A DNA stretch of 43,679 nt, taken from contig QANT01000168.1 of NCBI GenBank assembly GCA_003254885.1, positions 1-43,679 of the forward strand. The letters are read 5' to 3'. Positions 33,211 through 43,671 of the stretch are shown piece by piece (within the stretch, counting starts at the first letter, position 1; each line of letters starts with the position of its first letter). The stretch is from Purshia tridentata. Taxonomy: Eukaryota; Streptophyta; Magnoliopsida; Rosales; Rosaceae. The notes beneath the pieces were generated by a model, which ran no database searches, had not been told where the DNA came from, and saw nothing but the letters and a program-made list of their open reading frames with translations. The translations under genes were made by a program, and so were the position numbers.

Positions 33211-33475
33211 TATATAGGTCTTTGGGACCCATCACGGCACACACATAGGCTTTGGACCGTGTGTCGGGATGCCTTGCCCTTTGGGGGCGGCCCTACGTGC
33301 ACGTACGGCAGGTATATTGGCCCTGCATGTGTATGACAGACCTTGGCTCTGCACATGTACTGCAGGATATTGGCCCTGGATGCGTACGGCAGGTCGTAGG
33401 CCCTGCGTATTTACGGCAGGATTATTGGCCCTGCATGCGTACGGCATGTCGTGGGTCCTGCGCATGTACAGCAGG
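33211..33475 (+). repeat. Hairpin-rich tandem array of family A LTR (copy 5)
   Basis: The header contains the long-stem hairpin and is followed by about nine units of 27-30 bp with CCTGC/GCAGG arms. Unit order follows the array at 28574 almost base for base, with scattered changes such as loss of a GCAGG arm. Confidence 0.87.
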
Positions 33476-35405
33476 TTTGGTGGGTAACTGTTGGGTGAGA
33501 GGTTTCTTTATCGAAACAGTTTACAAAATAATTCTTACTTGATACAAATTTTAGTTCTTATTTAATATTTTGAGAGCTTGACCAATTTTATCAATTTATT
33601 AGAGTTTTCAAAACGGATTTCCGATGCAGACTTTTAAGATAGAGTTTTCAGTGGATTTTATGAAAGTTATTTTAAACTGGGGGTTTTCAAGGAAAGTTTG
33701 CAAAATTCTAAGAAACTTGAGAGTAAAAGTTTATAAATGCTTATTTTGGTTTATGTCCACTCACTGAGTTATCTTATTAGTTTTCTCCCTTGTCGGTTTA
33801 AATTTTCCCCCAGGTTGTAGCGGTGAAGCGGTCGGGCCAAAGACGTCGAGGAAATCTAGCGAGCTTAGTGGGTTTTTTGTAGGCACTTAGTTATTTTTGT
33901 AAACCTTATTTTTCTTAGCGAAATTTTGTAGCCAACCTTAATAACTCTTGAATACTTAATCAGTTGGATTGAATTTGTTGGGTCAGAGACCCCTTTTGGT
34001 TGTGGTAGAGGAGCTGTGAATACTTAGAAGTGTATTTGCAGGTCTCGTAGAGAAAAGGGTTAGTACAATTTCAGGGGAGGTTCTGCCGAATTTTCGGTAG
34101 AATTTTCCTTGATATTGGATTCCCGCAGGATCACTCTGAGTTCCAGGGTGGAATTCGGGGAAGGTCCTGTCACGTGAGCTACTGCTGCTATAGGGTACAA
34201 GCTAAGCTTCCATTCTCTTTGTCTCTCATATTTTTGGAAAGTTTTGAGCAACTTTTGAGTTGAGTCTTTTGGAGAGATCAAATGGGTATTTTGTTTTTCA
34301 AGAGTTGAAAAGTTTTTCTTTGAAAATTTTCTTGTGTTTATCTCTTGATTTGTTTTGATTAAAAACTAAATTGGTTTTGTGTATAGGCTTTATATTACTT
34401 TAGAAACATAAACTCATCAATCTAGTTTTTAGATTTAGGTTTGTATTGACTTCTTCAAATCTTGTTTGTTTGAAGGAGTTGATATTGTTAACCCAAAAAA
34501 TTGCATATCACTTTCATATCCAAAAATCCTCATGCAAGCTGCAAATGGGTGCTGCGGGTTGATGAGCTAGAGGTTGAGCTGCCAGCGATGCAATTGACTA
34601 TGGGCTTCTTAGTTGATGGTTGCACAAAGTGGGTATGCTAGCTGATATTGACTTTATATTGAACCTCAACATATTGGATTGCCAGTCAGCGGATAAGACC
34701 CCCAGTTTTTTAACCTTTTGGAGTTTTTCTAGGTGAACAACTTGATTGTTTTCTCTTTGTGATTGTTAGGTTTGTTTAGCATATGTATAATTTGTGTTTA
34801 ACTCTTTGTCATATACTATTAGACCTTAGTTTATGCTTGATAATATTTCAATTGATTAACTGAATCTAATCTAGCGTCACACACCTCACATTAGTTGTGG
34901 CTAGCACTAGGATGCCTATTTTGATGGATCCTTGAGTGCCTAGGTTGTCACTTCTCTCATCAGTATTTGAAATACTTGCTGACTATGTTTTCTTGAGGTG
35001 TGAATTTGTCGTGCAAACCAAAGTGTGTTTGATTGGTTATCTCTTTTCAAATAATTTTAAAATTGGGTCCGATCACTGATCACTGTTTTACTTAGGTGTT
35101 TTAGAGTGTTAAAGCACTTTATACCAAACTTTACTTATTAATGATGAAATTTGATCGAAGGTCTTCTTTGGATCCTCTTTGGAGTGAATTTGGAAAGTCT
35201 TTATGAACAAGTCTCCTAGTTGGACAAGCACTCAATACTATCAAGCAATGACTTGTATGAAGGAAAGAATTTCAATGTCCATTAATGACTAAAGCTTGGC
35301 TCGCAAGAAGGAGTCCAAAAGTTCAAGTCCTATTCAAACTATGTGAAGGAAGTTGATTTAAGGCCAAGAAATGACCCATTACCTAGGACTGCATCCTAAC
35401 ACCCC

Positions 35406-35414
35406 TATAAATAG
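35406..35414 (+). promoter_or_regulatory. TATA-box-like site
   Basis: TATAAATAG sits in a context typical of plant core promoters, with an AGAGAAGAGAACAC leader about 20 bp later. No gene follows, so this may be an LTR remnant. Confidence 0.35.
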
Positions 35415-36722
35415 ATACATTCAAGAGAAGAGAACACATTCAACATCCAACACACACAAGCTCTCAAGTCTTAAGAATCTCCTAAAGTTCTTATGCTTTC
35501 AATTGTTCTTGGTTGCAACCTTTCGAGGTGGTTTAGGTTTTCATAGCTTAGTTTCAAGATCATTAGGTTTGTAGCTCTGTCATGCCCTCACAAGGATTGT
35601 GGTATCATTTATTTTTTGCACTTTTCTTTCATGCAATTGGGTTGTTCTTATTTCAATTCTTGTGCAAGTTTTTTGCATTTGATTTTGCTCAATACATAGA
35701 TATTTAAATTGTCCATTGTTCTTTTTTAACATTGACGTTGATTTGGTTGGTAACAATAGCATTGAGTTCCATTATAGTTTCACCGTTCTTAGCTATTTTT
35801 ATCTTTTTGACCAATTTCATCATTTTATCCAGGAGTTCAACCAAGCCATTTTAAGGAGGCTAAGACATGACTTGGACTCTGATTCTGATTAGAGGCCTTG
35901 TACCTGAGCTTGAAAAGAACCTAAGCCAAGAGCAGTTCATAGCTTGGTCTTTCAATTGCTTTTGATTCAATTTTATATTTAGGCACAAAATCCCAATATC
36001 ACTATCCCAATTTCTATTGTGGCCTAGTGGAGGACCAATAGTGGCACACCTCGCATTCACCCCAAAACGGACCAATATTCACTTTTGGGCAACTTTGGCT
36101 AAAAAACAAGTGAACAAATATAAATTCATTTTGTAATAAAAACAAAGGCTATATAAAAACATGACAAAATTCTTGTATTCTAATTTTTTGTTGTTGATTT
36201 ATATGAGTTTTAAATCTTGATTTATCTTTGTTAGTGTTGGTATGGGTTCGTATTTGTAGATATGAAATTTCAATATAGGTTTGCTATTTCAAATCTAAAA
36301 TTTCGATGGTCAACAAATAGTCAACATTGATATTATGGTCAACACATAGTTGACAAATGGTGGACAATTTCGATGTAACTACAAATACATTTAGATAATG
36401 CAATAGCTAGATCATTATGTTTATCTTCTCCCACTTTTTTACTTTGCTTCATAAATAACGGCATGCACTCCTACTCATTGACCTTTGCGTTCGCTGGCAA
36501 GGAGGGGGGTCAGATCTCGTGTTTGCTGCTCATTGATGCTATACAAGACCTCCACCAGGGTCTCAGAAAAGGGTTGGGCATTGATAACTACTTCTTGGGC
36601 TCTTTTGTGTGTGCGTGAGAAAGAGAGAGATGAGGCAATGCAGAGTGGGTATGGAGGGGGGAGTTGTCGACAGTGGCTTGGGGAGGTGTGGACAGTGGCT
36701 AGGGGGTGAGGGTCAGTGGTGG

Positions 36723-36723
<1 letters not shown>

Positions 36724-36760
<37 letters not shown>
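36724..36760. repeat. GA microsatellite
   Basis: An almost pure GA dinucleotide run of about 37 bp. Confidence 0.9.
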
Positions 36761-36763
<3 letters not shown>

Positions 36764-36895
36764 TAAGTTTTAGTTTCTTTTAATTGGTTTATTTTCATTT
36801 TAGTTTTTTTTTGGAATATTTTATTTTAATATAGTTGTTTTAAAAAATTATTTTATTTTGGTCATTTGGTAATCATTTTAGTTTTTTTTTATATA

Positions 36896-38152
36896 AGGAA
36901 AATTACCAAAATAGTCCACTTATTGTTCCACATATCTCGGTTTGGTCCATGAATTTTTTTCTTCGCCAGTTTGATACACGAATTATCTGCCGTTTGCCAT
37001 TTTGGTCCATTCCATTAAAATTTCATAAACAGACGTTACATGGACGAAAAAATTATCAATTTCGTCTCAAGTTTTTCAGTTTTTCTTCTTAATTTTTACC
37101 CAACTTTTAACCTATCAAATCTTAACCAAATTAACCAGTCTTATACTAGTTTTCAAACTATGAATATCCTTTTTACAACCATATAAAAAGTACTCAAAAT
37201 GAAATTATAAAACTCTAGATAAATAATTATAAAGTAGGCTACTTGAAACTGTAATTTTTCCATAAAAAGTTATAAAACTCTAGATAAATAATTACAAAGT
37301 AAGCTACTTGAAACTACAATTTTTCCATAAAATTTCTACATTTTTGAATTTTCTTCCATTTTCAATTTCTTTCGAATTCAACACCTTAAATCAATTTTTT
37401 AGGCTACTAGAAACACGTTTATAATCTCATAATTCATCACCCAACCACAAATCAAAATCTCAATTAAGAACATAAAACCCCAAAATCGAAAAATTAATAA
37501 ATACACCTCAATCCGAATTCTCCTTCAATTCTCTTCTTTGTGACCCAGATAGCCTCAAAAATGAATGTGAATTGAAGGAAAAATTCGGGTTAGGGTGTAC
37601 TTATCAATTTTTTGGTTTTAGAGTTTTATGTTTTTTATTAAAATTTTGATTTCTATGTTGGTTTGAGGTTGAGTAATGGATTGGAAGACTTTAAACATGT
37701 TTCTAGTAGCCTAAGAAATTGGTTTGAGGTGTTGAATTCGAAGGAAATTGAAAATGGAAGAAAATTCAAAAATGTAGAAATTTTATGGAAAAATTACAGT
37801 TTCAAGTAGCCTACTTTGTAATTATTTATCTAGAGTTTTATAACTTCATTTTAAGTACTTTTTATATGGTTGTAAAGAGGATATTCATAGCTTGAAAACT
37901 AGTTTAAAATTAGTTAATTTGGTTAAGATTTGATAGGTTAAAAGTTGGGTCAAAATTAAGAAGAAAAATTGAAAAACTCAGGACAAAATTGATAATTTTT
38001 TTCTCCATTTAACGGCTATTTATGAAATTTTAACGGAGTGGACCAAAATGGCAAACAGCAGATAATTCGTGGATCAAACTGGCGAAGAAAAAAATTCATG
38101 GACCAAACCGAGATATGTGAAACAATAAGTGGACTATTTTGGTAATTTTCTC
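36896..38152. mobile_element. Foldback (long inverted repeat) element, copy 1
   Basis: The two arms, about 36896-37530 and 37571-38152, are reverse complements. The left end GGAAAATTACCAAAATAG mirrors CTATTTTGGTAATTTTC at the right, and only about 40 bp separate the arms. It is 1.26 kb with no transposase. The flanking 9-mers TTTTATATA and ATATATATA match at 7 of 9 positions in low-complexity DNA. The second copy has a clean 9-bp duplication, which suggests a Mutator-type origin. The left arm contains a 65-bp tandem duplication (37205-37269 and 37270-37330). Confidence 0.82.
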
Positions 38153-38172
38153 ATATATATATATATATATAT

Positions 38173-38544
38173 CAGGAATTCTCTATTGTAGGATTCTACA
38201 TTTAACACTAAATGTAGGATACCTCATGGAGCCCACTATCATATAGTTTTTTAACAATCTAAATCGTCTATTTTTTATATCTCTATTATCCTTACAAAAA
38301 ATTAGTCAAATCGAAAATCATTTGGCTATCTAACTTTAATCAAACAAATATATGGTTTTATAGAAAATTTTGGTTTGTCTATTTGTTTGATCAAAGTTAG
38401 ATAGGCAAATGATTTTCGATTTGGCTAATTTTTTACAAGAATAAAAAATAGACGGTTTGGATTGTTGAAAAACTATGAGAGTGTGCTTCATGAGGTATCC
38501 TACAAATAATTTTATTTGTAGGATCTTACAATGAAAAATTCCTG
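38173..38544. mobile_element. MITE with inverted-repeat structure in a TA repeat
   Basis: CAGGAATT at the left mirrors AATTCCTG at the right. Inner segments are also complementary (TGTAGGATACCTCATG against CATGAGGTATCCTACA, and TTTGATCAAAGTTAGATA against its partner). It is 372 bp long with no coding capacity, flanked by TA runs, so the target duplication cannot be read; TA would suit a Tc1/mariner-like origin. Confidence 0.7.
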
Positions 38545-38650
38545 TATATATATATATATATAGGCATCTTCCAATGTGGGATCCCATAAATAGTTTTATT
38601 TGTAGGATCTCTCATATAGCCCATTTTTATATTATTTCAACGATCCAAAC

Positions 38651-40974
38651 TAGGTCTGAGGAATTGAATTGAAAATGGTAAACCGAATATCGAATTGAAC
38701 TCCTTCGGTTAGCTTTAATGGAGACCGAAACCGAAACCAAAATCAAAATCCAGGAAACCGAATACCAGTTGTACTAAAAAACCGGTTCGGTTCGGCTCGG
38801 ATTGGACTTTTATCGAACATAAATTAGGCCGCATTTTGGGTCATTTTGTAGCACTTTGGACTATTTTGTACCACTTTAGGTCAATTTTGTACCAATTTGA
38901 TATCAAACCTATAATTTTAAATTTTATATAACACATTTCTATTTAAATCTAATTAAAAAATACCCTAAATCCTATTAGCCTAATATATATACCCTAAACG
39001 TTATACAATGATATTTAAATCTTATATCTTGTATGTTGTACTTGTATGATTGTATCATCTTACTATCCTTTACTTTATAATCTTATTAACTCATACCTTA
39101 AACCTTATTGTGTGTTTTAACAAAAAAATTGTTACTTTAATTTGAAATAAGATATTTGGTTTGGGATTTGGGGTTTTGAAATTTGATATATTACATATGT
39201 TTTATAATTTATATAAAACATAGAATTCTCATATACTAAATTGTAAATCCTATAGCTCATATCTCATACCCTAAACCCTAAACCTTATTGTGTGTTTTAA
39301 CAAAATAAATTATTAGTTTAAATTGAAATAAGGTATAAGATATTAAGAATATATCATTCAACTTTTTTATAAAATAAATATATGATTCAAATGAAATAAT
39401 TATAATATATATTTTGGGAAAATTACCAAAATAGTCCACTTATTGTTCCACATATCTCGGTTTGGTCCATGAATTTTTTTCTTCACTAGTTTGATCCACG
39501 AATTATCTGCTATTTACCATTTTGGTCCATTCCGTTAAAACTTCATAAACAGCCGTTAAATGGATGAAAAAATTATCAATTTCGTCCCAAGTTTTTGAAT
39601 TTTTCTTCTTAATTTTAACCCAACTTTTAACCTATCAAATCTTAATCAAATTAACCAATCTTATACTAGTTTTCAAGCTATGAATATCCTCTTTACAACC
39701 ATATAAAAAGTACTCAAAATAAAGTTATAAATTTCTAGATAAATAATCACAAAATAAGCTATTTGAAACTGCAATTTTTTCATAAATTTCTAAATTTTTG
39801 AATTTTCTTCCAATTTCAATTTCCTTCAAATTCAAAACCTCAAATCCATTTCTTAGGCTACTAGAAACACATTTATAGTCTTACAATTCATCACCCAACC
39901 AAAAATCAAGCTAGAAATCAAAATCTCAATTAAGAACATAAAACCCCAAAATCGAAAAATTAACAAACACACCTCAATCCGAATTCTCCTTCAATTCTCT
40001 TCTTTGTGACCCAAATAACCTCGAAAATGAATGTGAATTGAAGGAAAAGTTCGGGTTAGGGTGTACTTATCAATTTTTTGGTTTTGGAGTTTTATGAAAA
40101 ATGAATGTGAATTGAAGGAAAAATTCGGGTTAGCTTGTACTTATCAATTTTTTGGTTTTGGAGTTTTATGTTTTTGATTAAAATTTTGATTTCTAGGTTG
40201 GTTTGAGGTTGAGTAATGGATTGGAAGACTTTAAATATATTTCCGGTAGCCTAAGAAATTGATTTGAGGTGTTGAATTCGAAGGAAATTGAAAATGGAAG
40301 AAAATTCAAAAATGTAGAAATATTATGGAAAATTGCAGTTTCAAGTAGCCTACTTTGTAATTATTTATCTAGAGTTTTATAACTTCATTTTGAGTACATT
40401 TTATATGGTTGTAAAGAGGATATTCATAGCTTGAAAACTATTATAAGATTAGTTAATTTGGTTAAGATTTGATAGGTTAAAAGTTGGGTTAAAATTAAGA
40501 AGAAAAACTCAGGCCAAAATTGACAATTTTTTCCTCCATTTAACGGCTGTTTATGAAATTTTAACGGAGTGGACCAAAATGGCAAACAGCAAATAATTCG
40601 TGGATCAAACTGGCGAAGAAAAAAATTAATGGACCAAACCGAGATATGTGGAACAATAAGTGGACTATTTTGGTAATTTTCTCATATATTTTATTATCTA
40701 ATAAATGGTTCAATTGATATATAAAATATATTTTATTATCTAAAATATAGTTAGGTTAATATTAATTTTATTATCTAAAATGTTAAATGTGTATAAATAT
40801 ATAAATCTGAAAAACGTTTTTTATATATTCGGTTTGATTCGGTAAAATGACGGTTTTGGATTATGAGAATCGAGACCGGAACCGACATCCCCGGTTCGGT
40901 CCAGTTATCTCTAGTATCGATAGCACCAGTTTCGAGACGGTTCTCAATTTTTCGGTCAAACCGACCTAGCCTTA
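38651..40974. mobile_element. hAT-like element rich in ACCGAACCG-type motifs
   Basis: It lies between ATCCAAAC (38643-38650) and ATCTGAAT (40975-40982). These two 8-mers agree at five positions and differ only by transitions; the intact MITE reads ATCTAAAT there. The ends TAGGTCTGAG and CCTAGCCTTA are imperfect inverted repeats. Subterminal parts are rich in GGTTCGGTTCGG and ACCGAAACCG. It contains the second foldback element. A direct repeat (ACCTTATTGTGTGTTTTAAC) recurs 177 bp apart, near 39106 and 39283. Confidence 0.6.
39416..40683. mobile_element. Foldback element, copy 2, with 9-bp target duplication
   Basis: It starts GGGAAAATTACCAAAATAG and ends CTATTTTGGTAATTTTCTC. ATATATTTT is duplicated at 39407-39415 and 40684-40692. 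A 9-bp duplication with arms of about 600 bp fits a Mutator-like non-autonomous element. It differs from copy 1 by a 74-bp tandem duplication just right of the centre (40024-40097 and 40098-40171) and by lacking the left-arm duplication. Confidence 0.85.
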
Positions 40975-41171
40975 ATCTGAATTGTCTATTCTTTAGGTTT
41001 TTATTCAAAGATCATCCTTTCAAAAAATTAGCAAAATTAGTAATCATTTGTTTGTCTAACTTTGATCAAACTAATTGACGAACTAAATATTTTTCACGAA
41101 CCGTCTATTTGTTTGATCAAAGTTAAATAGGTAAATGATTTTCGATTTGACTAATTTTTTGCAAGAATGAT

Positions 41172-41450
41172 CTATATATATATGTTATATGCTTATCATG
41201 CCTAAATAGAATAATGAAGAACCAAAAGTTCCTTGTTTTTATGTTGTATTTAACTCAAATTTGGAACCTGAAGTTCTAAATTGGATAAACATATCCGAAC
41301 CTAAAGCTTCAAATATCTATTGAGATAAATTAATATGAACTAGAAATTCATAAATCTCAATAGAACAAACCTGAAGTTTAAATTTTATGTTCTTACTTAT
41401 TCTTATATAAATGGATCCTTTATATGATTATTTATAAGTAGTGACCAATA
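41172..41450 (+). other. Leader-like sequence before the gag relic
   Basis: This is AT-rich. A short motif of the type GAACCTGAAGTTC is repeated imperfectly at about 41263, 41296 and 41365. It could be LTR or leader of the gag-only element that follows; no primer site or LTR end was found. Confidence 0.35.
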
Positions 41451-42490
41451 ATGGAAAATTTAATTAAGCTTGAGTTTGTTGAACTTAGTATCTCAAGAAA
41501 GAATTATCTTTCACTGGTCTTGGATGCTGAGATTAATCTAGAAGCTATGAATCTTGCGAACACCATCAAGAAAGGCACAGATGCATCCCAACAAGATCGT
41601 GCCAAAGCCGTTATTTTTCTCCGTCACCATATCCATAAAGGACTTAAGAGTGAATATTGACGATTAAAGATTCACTAACTCTTTGGTAGAATTTGAATGA
41701 GCGATATGATCACCAGAAAACTATGATCCTTCCAAAAGCTCGCCATGATTGGATGCACTTATGCCTTCAAGATTTTAAATATGTTTCTAAATACAATTTT
41801 GCTCTATTTAGAATTAGTTCCCAACTGACATGGTATGGAGAAAAAATAACTAATGAAGAAGATCTGTTGGAAAAGACTTTTTCCACATTTCACACCTCGA
41901 ATGTTTTCCTGCAGCAGCAGTATCAAGAGCATTAATTCAAACAGTATGCAGATCTAATATCTTGTCTCCTACTTGCTGAGCAAAATAATGATGTTTTGAT
42001 GAAGAATCATCAATCCAGTTCAACAGGATCGGCACCATTCCCTGAAGTGAATGACACTACATCACATGGTTGTGGTCGTGGCTGTAGACGTGGTACTAAT
42101 CGGATCATGGTGTTCAGAACAATAACTTGGGTCCCAAAAATACCCAAACTTCGCATCACCACCAAAAGTGGAACAATGCCAAAGGGAAAGACCTAATGAA
42201 TAAAATTACTAAAAATTCTGAGAATGTCTGCCACAAATGTGGGGTGAATGGTCATTGGTCTAGAGCTTGTCCTACGCCCAAACATTTGATGAATCTTTAT
42301 CAAACTTCATTGAAAGAGAAAAATGAGGAGACCAATTATGTTGACCAATTTGATCAAATGGACACTTCTGATCCAATGGACATGACTCATCTGTAAGCTT
42401 CCGATTTCTTTGCGGACATGGATGTGAACTTTTTTGGTCCTATGGTTGGTGATGGGTTGTCCATCCCAATTAAATTGCCTTCTTTTTAAT
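41451..42490 (+). pseudogene. Gag-only retroelement relic (copia-type gag)
   Basis: The translation starts MENLIKLEFVELSISRKNYL and shows landmarks of a gag family widespread in plants: DRAKAVIFLRHH, then ERYDHQKTMILPKARHDW, LEKTFSTFH, LAEQNND and APFPEVN. A glycine/arginine-rich stretch follows, with one CCHC knuckle, CHKCGVNGHWSRAC, at about 42230-42270. Stops near 41658, 41690, 41933 and 42394 and a frameshift near 42115 kill it. The frame ends near 42488 with no protease, integrase or reverse transcriptase before the next LTR at about 42985. A gag-only, non-autonomous organisation (TR-GAG-like) is therefore likely. The family name is from memory of its motifs. Confidence 0.75.
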
Positions 42491-42640
42491 TATCTAAATT
42501 GTTTTTATTTTATTGTCTTTTGTTATGTTTGTTCTCACGTCAAAATAAATTTTAATTGAATATAGATTATTCATTCCCTTAAATTTTTGAGTAATTGATT
42601 TAATTTAATTTTTATATTAGAAGACATGGATGTGACCTAT

Positions 42641-42985
42641 TGATGAAGAGTAATAAATAATGAAGATTAATAATAGTGATAAATAAGATTTGGAGTAATA
42701 AGCATTTTAGTTTCTGCATTTCATTTACTGTCCATGCATTTATTTGTGAGTTGTTTTGCATTCATGTACCTTCCAAAAGTCGCATACATTTAATAGTCTA
42801 GACTCTTGAATTTCCTTTTCTATAGCTATGTAAGGGTGGCTTGTACCCTTGATTTGGTATTCCCAACTTCCATAAAAAAACTTATCTATAATTCTCTCAT
42901 TGAGAGTTTCAATTTCTTTGTGGATTCAAGGTTTCTCTAGCAGAATACGGTGTTATTCTTTTAGTTTATTTTCTACCCTATATCA
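42641..42985 (+). repeat. Probable LTR of a Ty3/gypsy element (start uncertain)
   Basis: The right end is set by CA at 42984-42985 directly before a canonical primer site. The start is a guess at a TG (42641). The stretch ends in a T-rich U5-like segment. The other LTR lies outside the window. Confidence 0.45.
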
Positions 42986-42987
42986 GT

Positions 42988-42999
42988 TGGTATCAGAGC
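42988..42999 (+). other. Primer binding site (initiator tRNA-Met type)
   Basis: TGGTATCAGAGC is an exact match to the common plant tRNA-Met primer site, 2 bp after the LTR end. Confidence 0.85.
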
Positions 43000-43059
43000 C
43001 TCGTCATTCCTTGGTTTGCTGACTAACTCACAAAACAACATCGATTCCTTTAGCGGTGG

Positions 43060-43671
43060 TGAGCGTGAAAGAAGGGCTCTTACAAGGGCTGAGTTTGTGG
43101 AATTACAACCCAACAGACATTATTCAACATTCAGGCAGCTCTTGATAGGTTGGTAGTGGATCCGAATAATATTCTGGGAGAAAGAAATGTTCGAAACAAT
43201 AGGCAAGACAATAATCGAGGCCTTATGCATCGATATCAACGTCAACTATTTGATGAAAATTCCAGCGATGGCGAAGATTATGCATAAGGTATATTTGTGG
43301 GACATGAAGGGGAACATGGTCCTCCAAGACGTAATAATCAAGGTTTAAATAAACACTACTGTATGAAGATTGATTTATCCAGCTTCAATAGGCACCTCCA
43401 TATTGACGATTTCTTGGATTGGCTAAAAGAAGTAGAGAGATTCTTTGAAAATATGGAAATACTTGAAGAAAGGAAAGTCAAATTGGTTGCCTACAAACTG
43501 AAGGGTGGAGCCTCTACATGGTGGGAACAAGTTCAAATGTCACGAACGCAACAAAGGAAGACTCTGGTGAGATCTTGGATGAAAATGAAGCGAATGTTGA
43601 AAGCAAGATTTTTATCCCTAGATTATGAACAAGTTCTTTCCGATGTTGGTGCTAGTACTGGCTCCTTCTAG
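43060..43671 (+). pseudogene. Ty3/gypsy gag, 5' part, running to the window edge
   Basis: The main frame (43297-43671) has KIDLSSFNRHLHIDDFLDWL, EVERFFENMEI, KLVAYKLKGGASTWWEQVQ and RSWMKMKRMLKARFLSLDYEQ. These are typical of the retrotransposon gag domain of plant Ty3/gypsy elements. Upstream, MHRYQRQLFDENSSDGEDYA (about 43224-43286) is likely the N-terminal part of the same protein, separated by a stop at about 43287. The frame stops at 43669, early for the family. The rest of the element is beyond the window. Confidence 0.8.

Larger units (their letters stand above)
31322..34172 (+). mobile_element. Solo LTR of family A, complete
   Basis: It begins TGTAACGACCCGTACC and ends GGTCCTGTCA at 34172. 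Flanks are TGTGA (31317-31321) and CGTGA (34173-34177), a 5-bp duplication with one change. It is the best reference copy in the window. It holds five TTGAC cores (31367-31549), the heat-shock-like motif (31679), CG-rich block (31730-32090), GTGGGTTTTTCTCC (about 32099), intron-like part, TTAGGCGGCACTCCCGAG (about 32737), array (33211) and terminal CCGAATTTTCGG (about 34086). No coding region or primer site is present. Confidence 0.92.
30920..35133 (+). repeat. 3' LTR of copia element C, second part (split by a family A solo LTR)
   Basis: Sequence 30920-31321 and 34178-35133 matches the 5' LTR at 12313-13672. The segment 30921-31250 repeats 24866-25193. It ends ACCAAACTTTA at 35133 where the 5' LTR has ACAAAACTTCA, followed by the outer flank CTTAT. 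Added to 24629-24866 it would make one full LTR of about 1.6 kb. Confidence 0.82.
9334..35138 (+). mobile_element. Ty1/copia element C, heavily nested, with target duplication
   Basis: The 5' LTR begins TGTTAG at 9339 and the 3' LTR begins TGTTAG at 24629. A tRNA-Met type primer site follows the 5' LTR at 13675 and a purine tract precedes the 3' LTR. The last LTR base is about 35133 (terminal CA changed to TA). Outer flanks CTTAC (9334-9338) and CTTAT (35134-35138) match at 4 of 5 positions. Remains of gag, protease, integrase and RNase H lie between in copia order, whereas gypsy would place integrase last. Net of insertions each LTR is about 1.57-1.6 kb. Both LTRs and the interior carry insertions of families A and B, a gypsy fragment and a hAT-like element. 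All genes are disabled. Confidence 0.85.
35139..36895. other. Unassigned AT-rich sequence right of the copia element
   Basis: No gene is supported. A TATA-like TATAAATAG (35406-35414) followed by an A/C-rich leader looks like a promoter, perhaps of a lost LTR. Four TTGAC cores lie at 36308-36355. A G-rich stretch at 36485-36720 ends in the GA microsatellite, followed by T-rich sequence. Confidence 0.4.
38563..41171. mobile_element. Second copy of the MITE, split by a hAT-like element
   Basis: The left part (38563-38650: GTAGGATCTCTCATATAGCC, then ATTTCAACGATCC) and the right part (40983-41171: TGTCTATT, AAAAAATTAGCAAAATTAG, TAACTTTGATCAAAC) together follow the order of the copy at 38173-38544. 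The right end is shortened. The interruption is the element at 38651-40974. Confidence 0.65.

Noticed and set aside
39268..39284. CCCTAAACCCTAAACC resembling plant telomere repeats
   Set aside because: There are only about two units, within an AT-rich stretch where CCCTAAA-like words recur. That is too short for an interstitial telomere.
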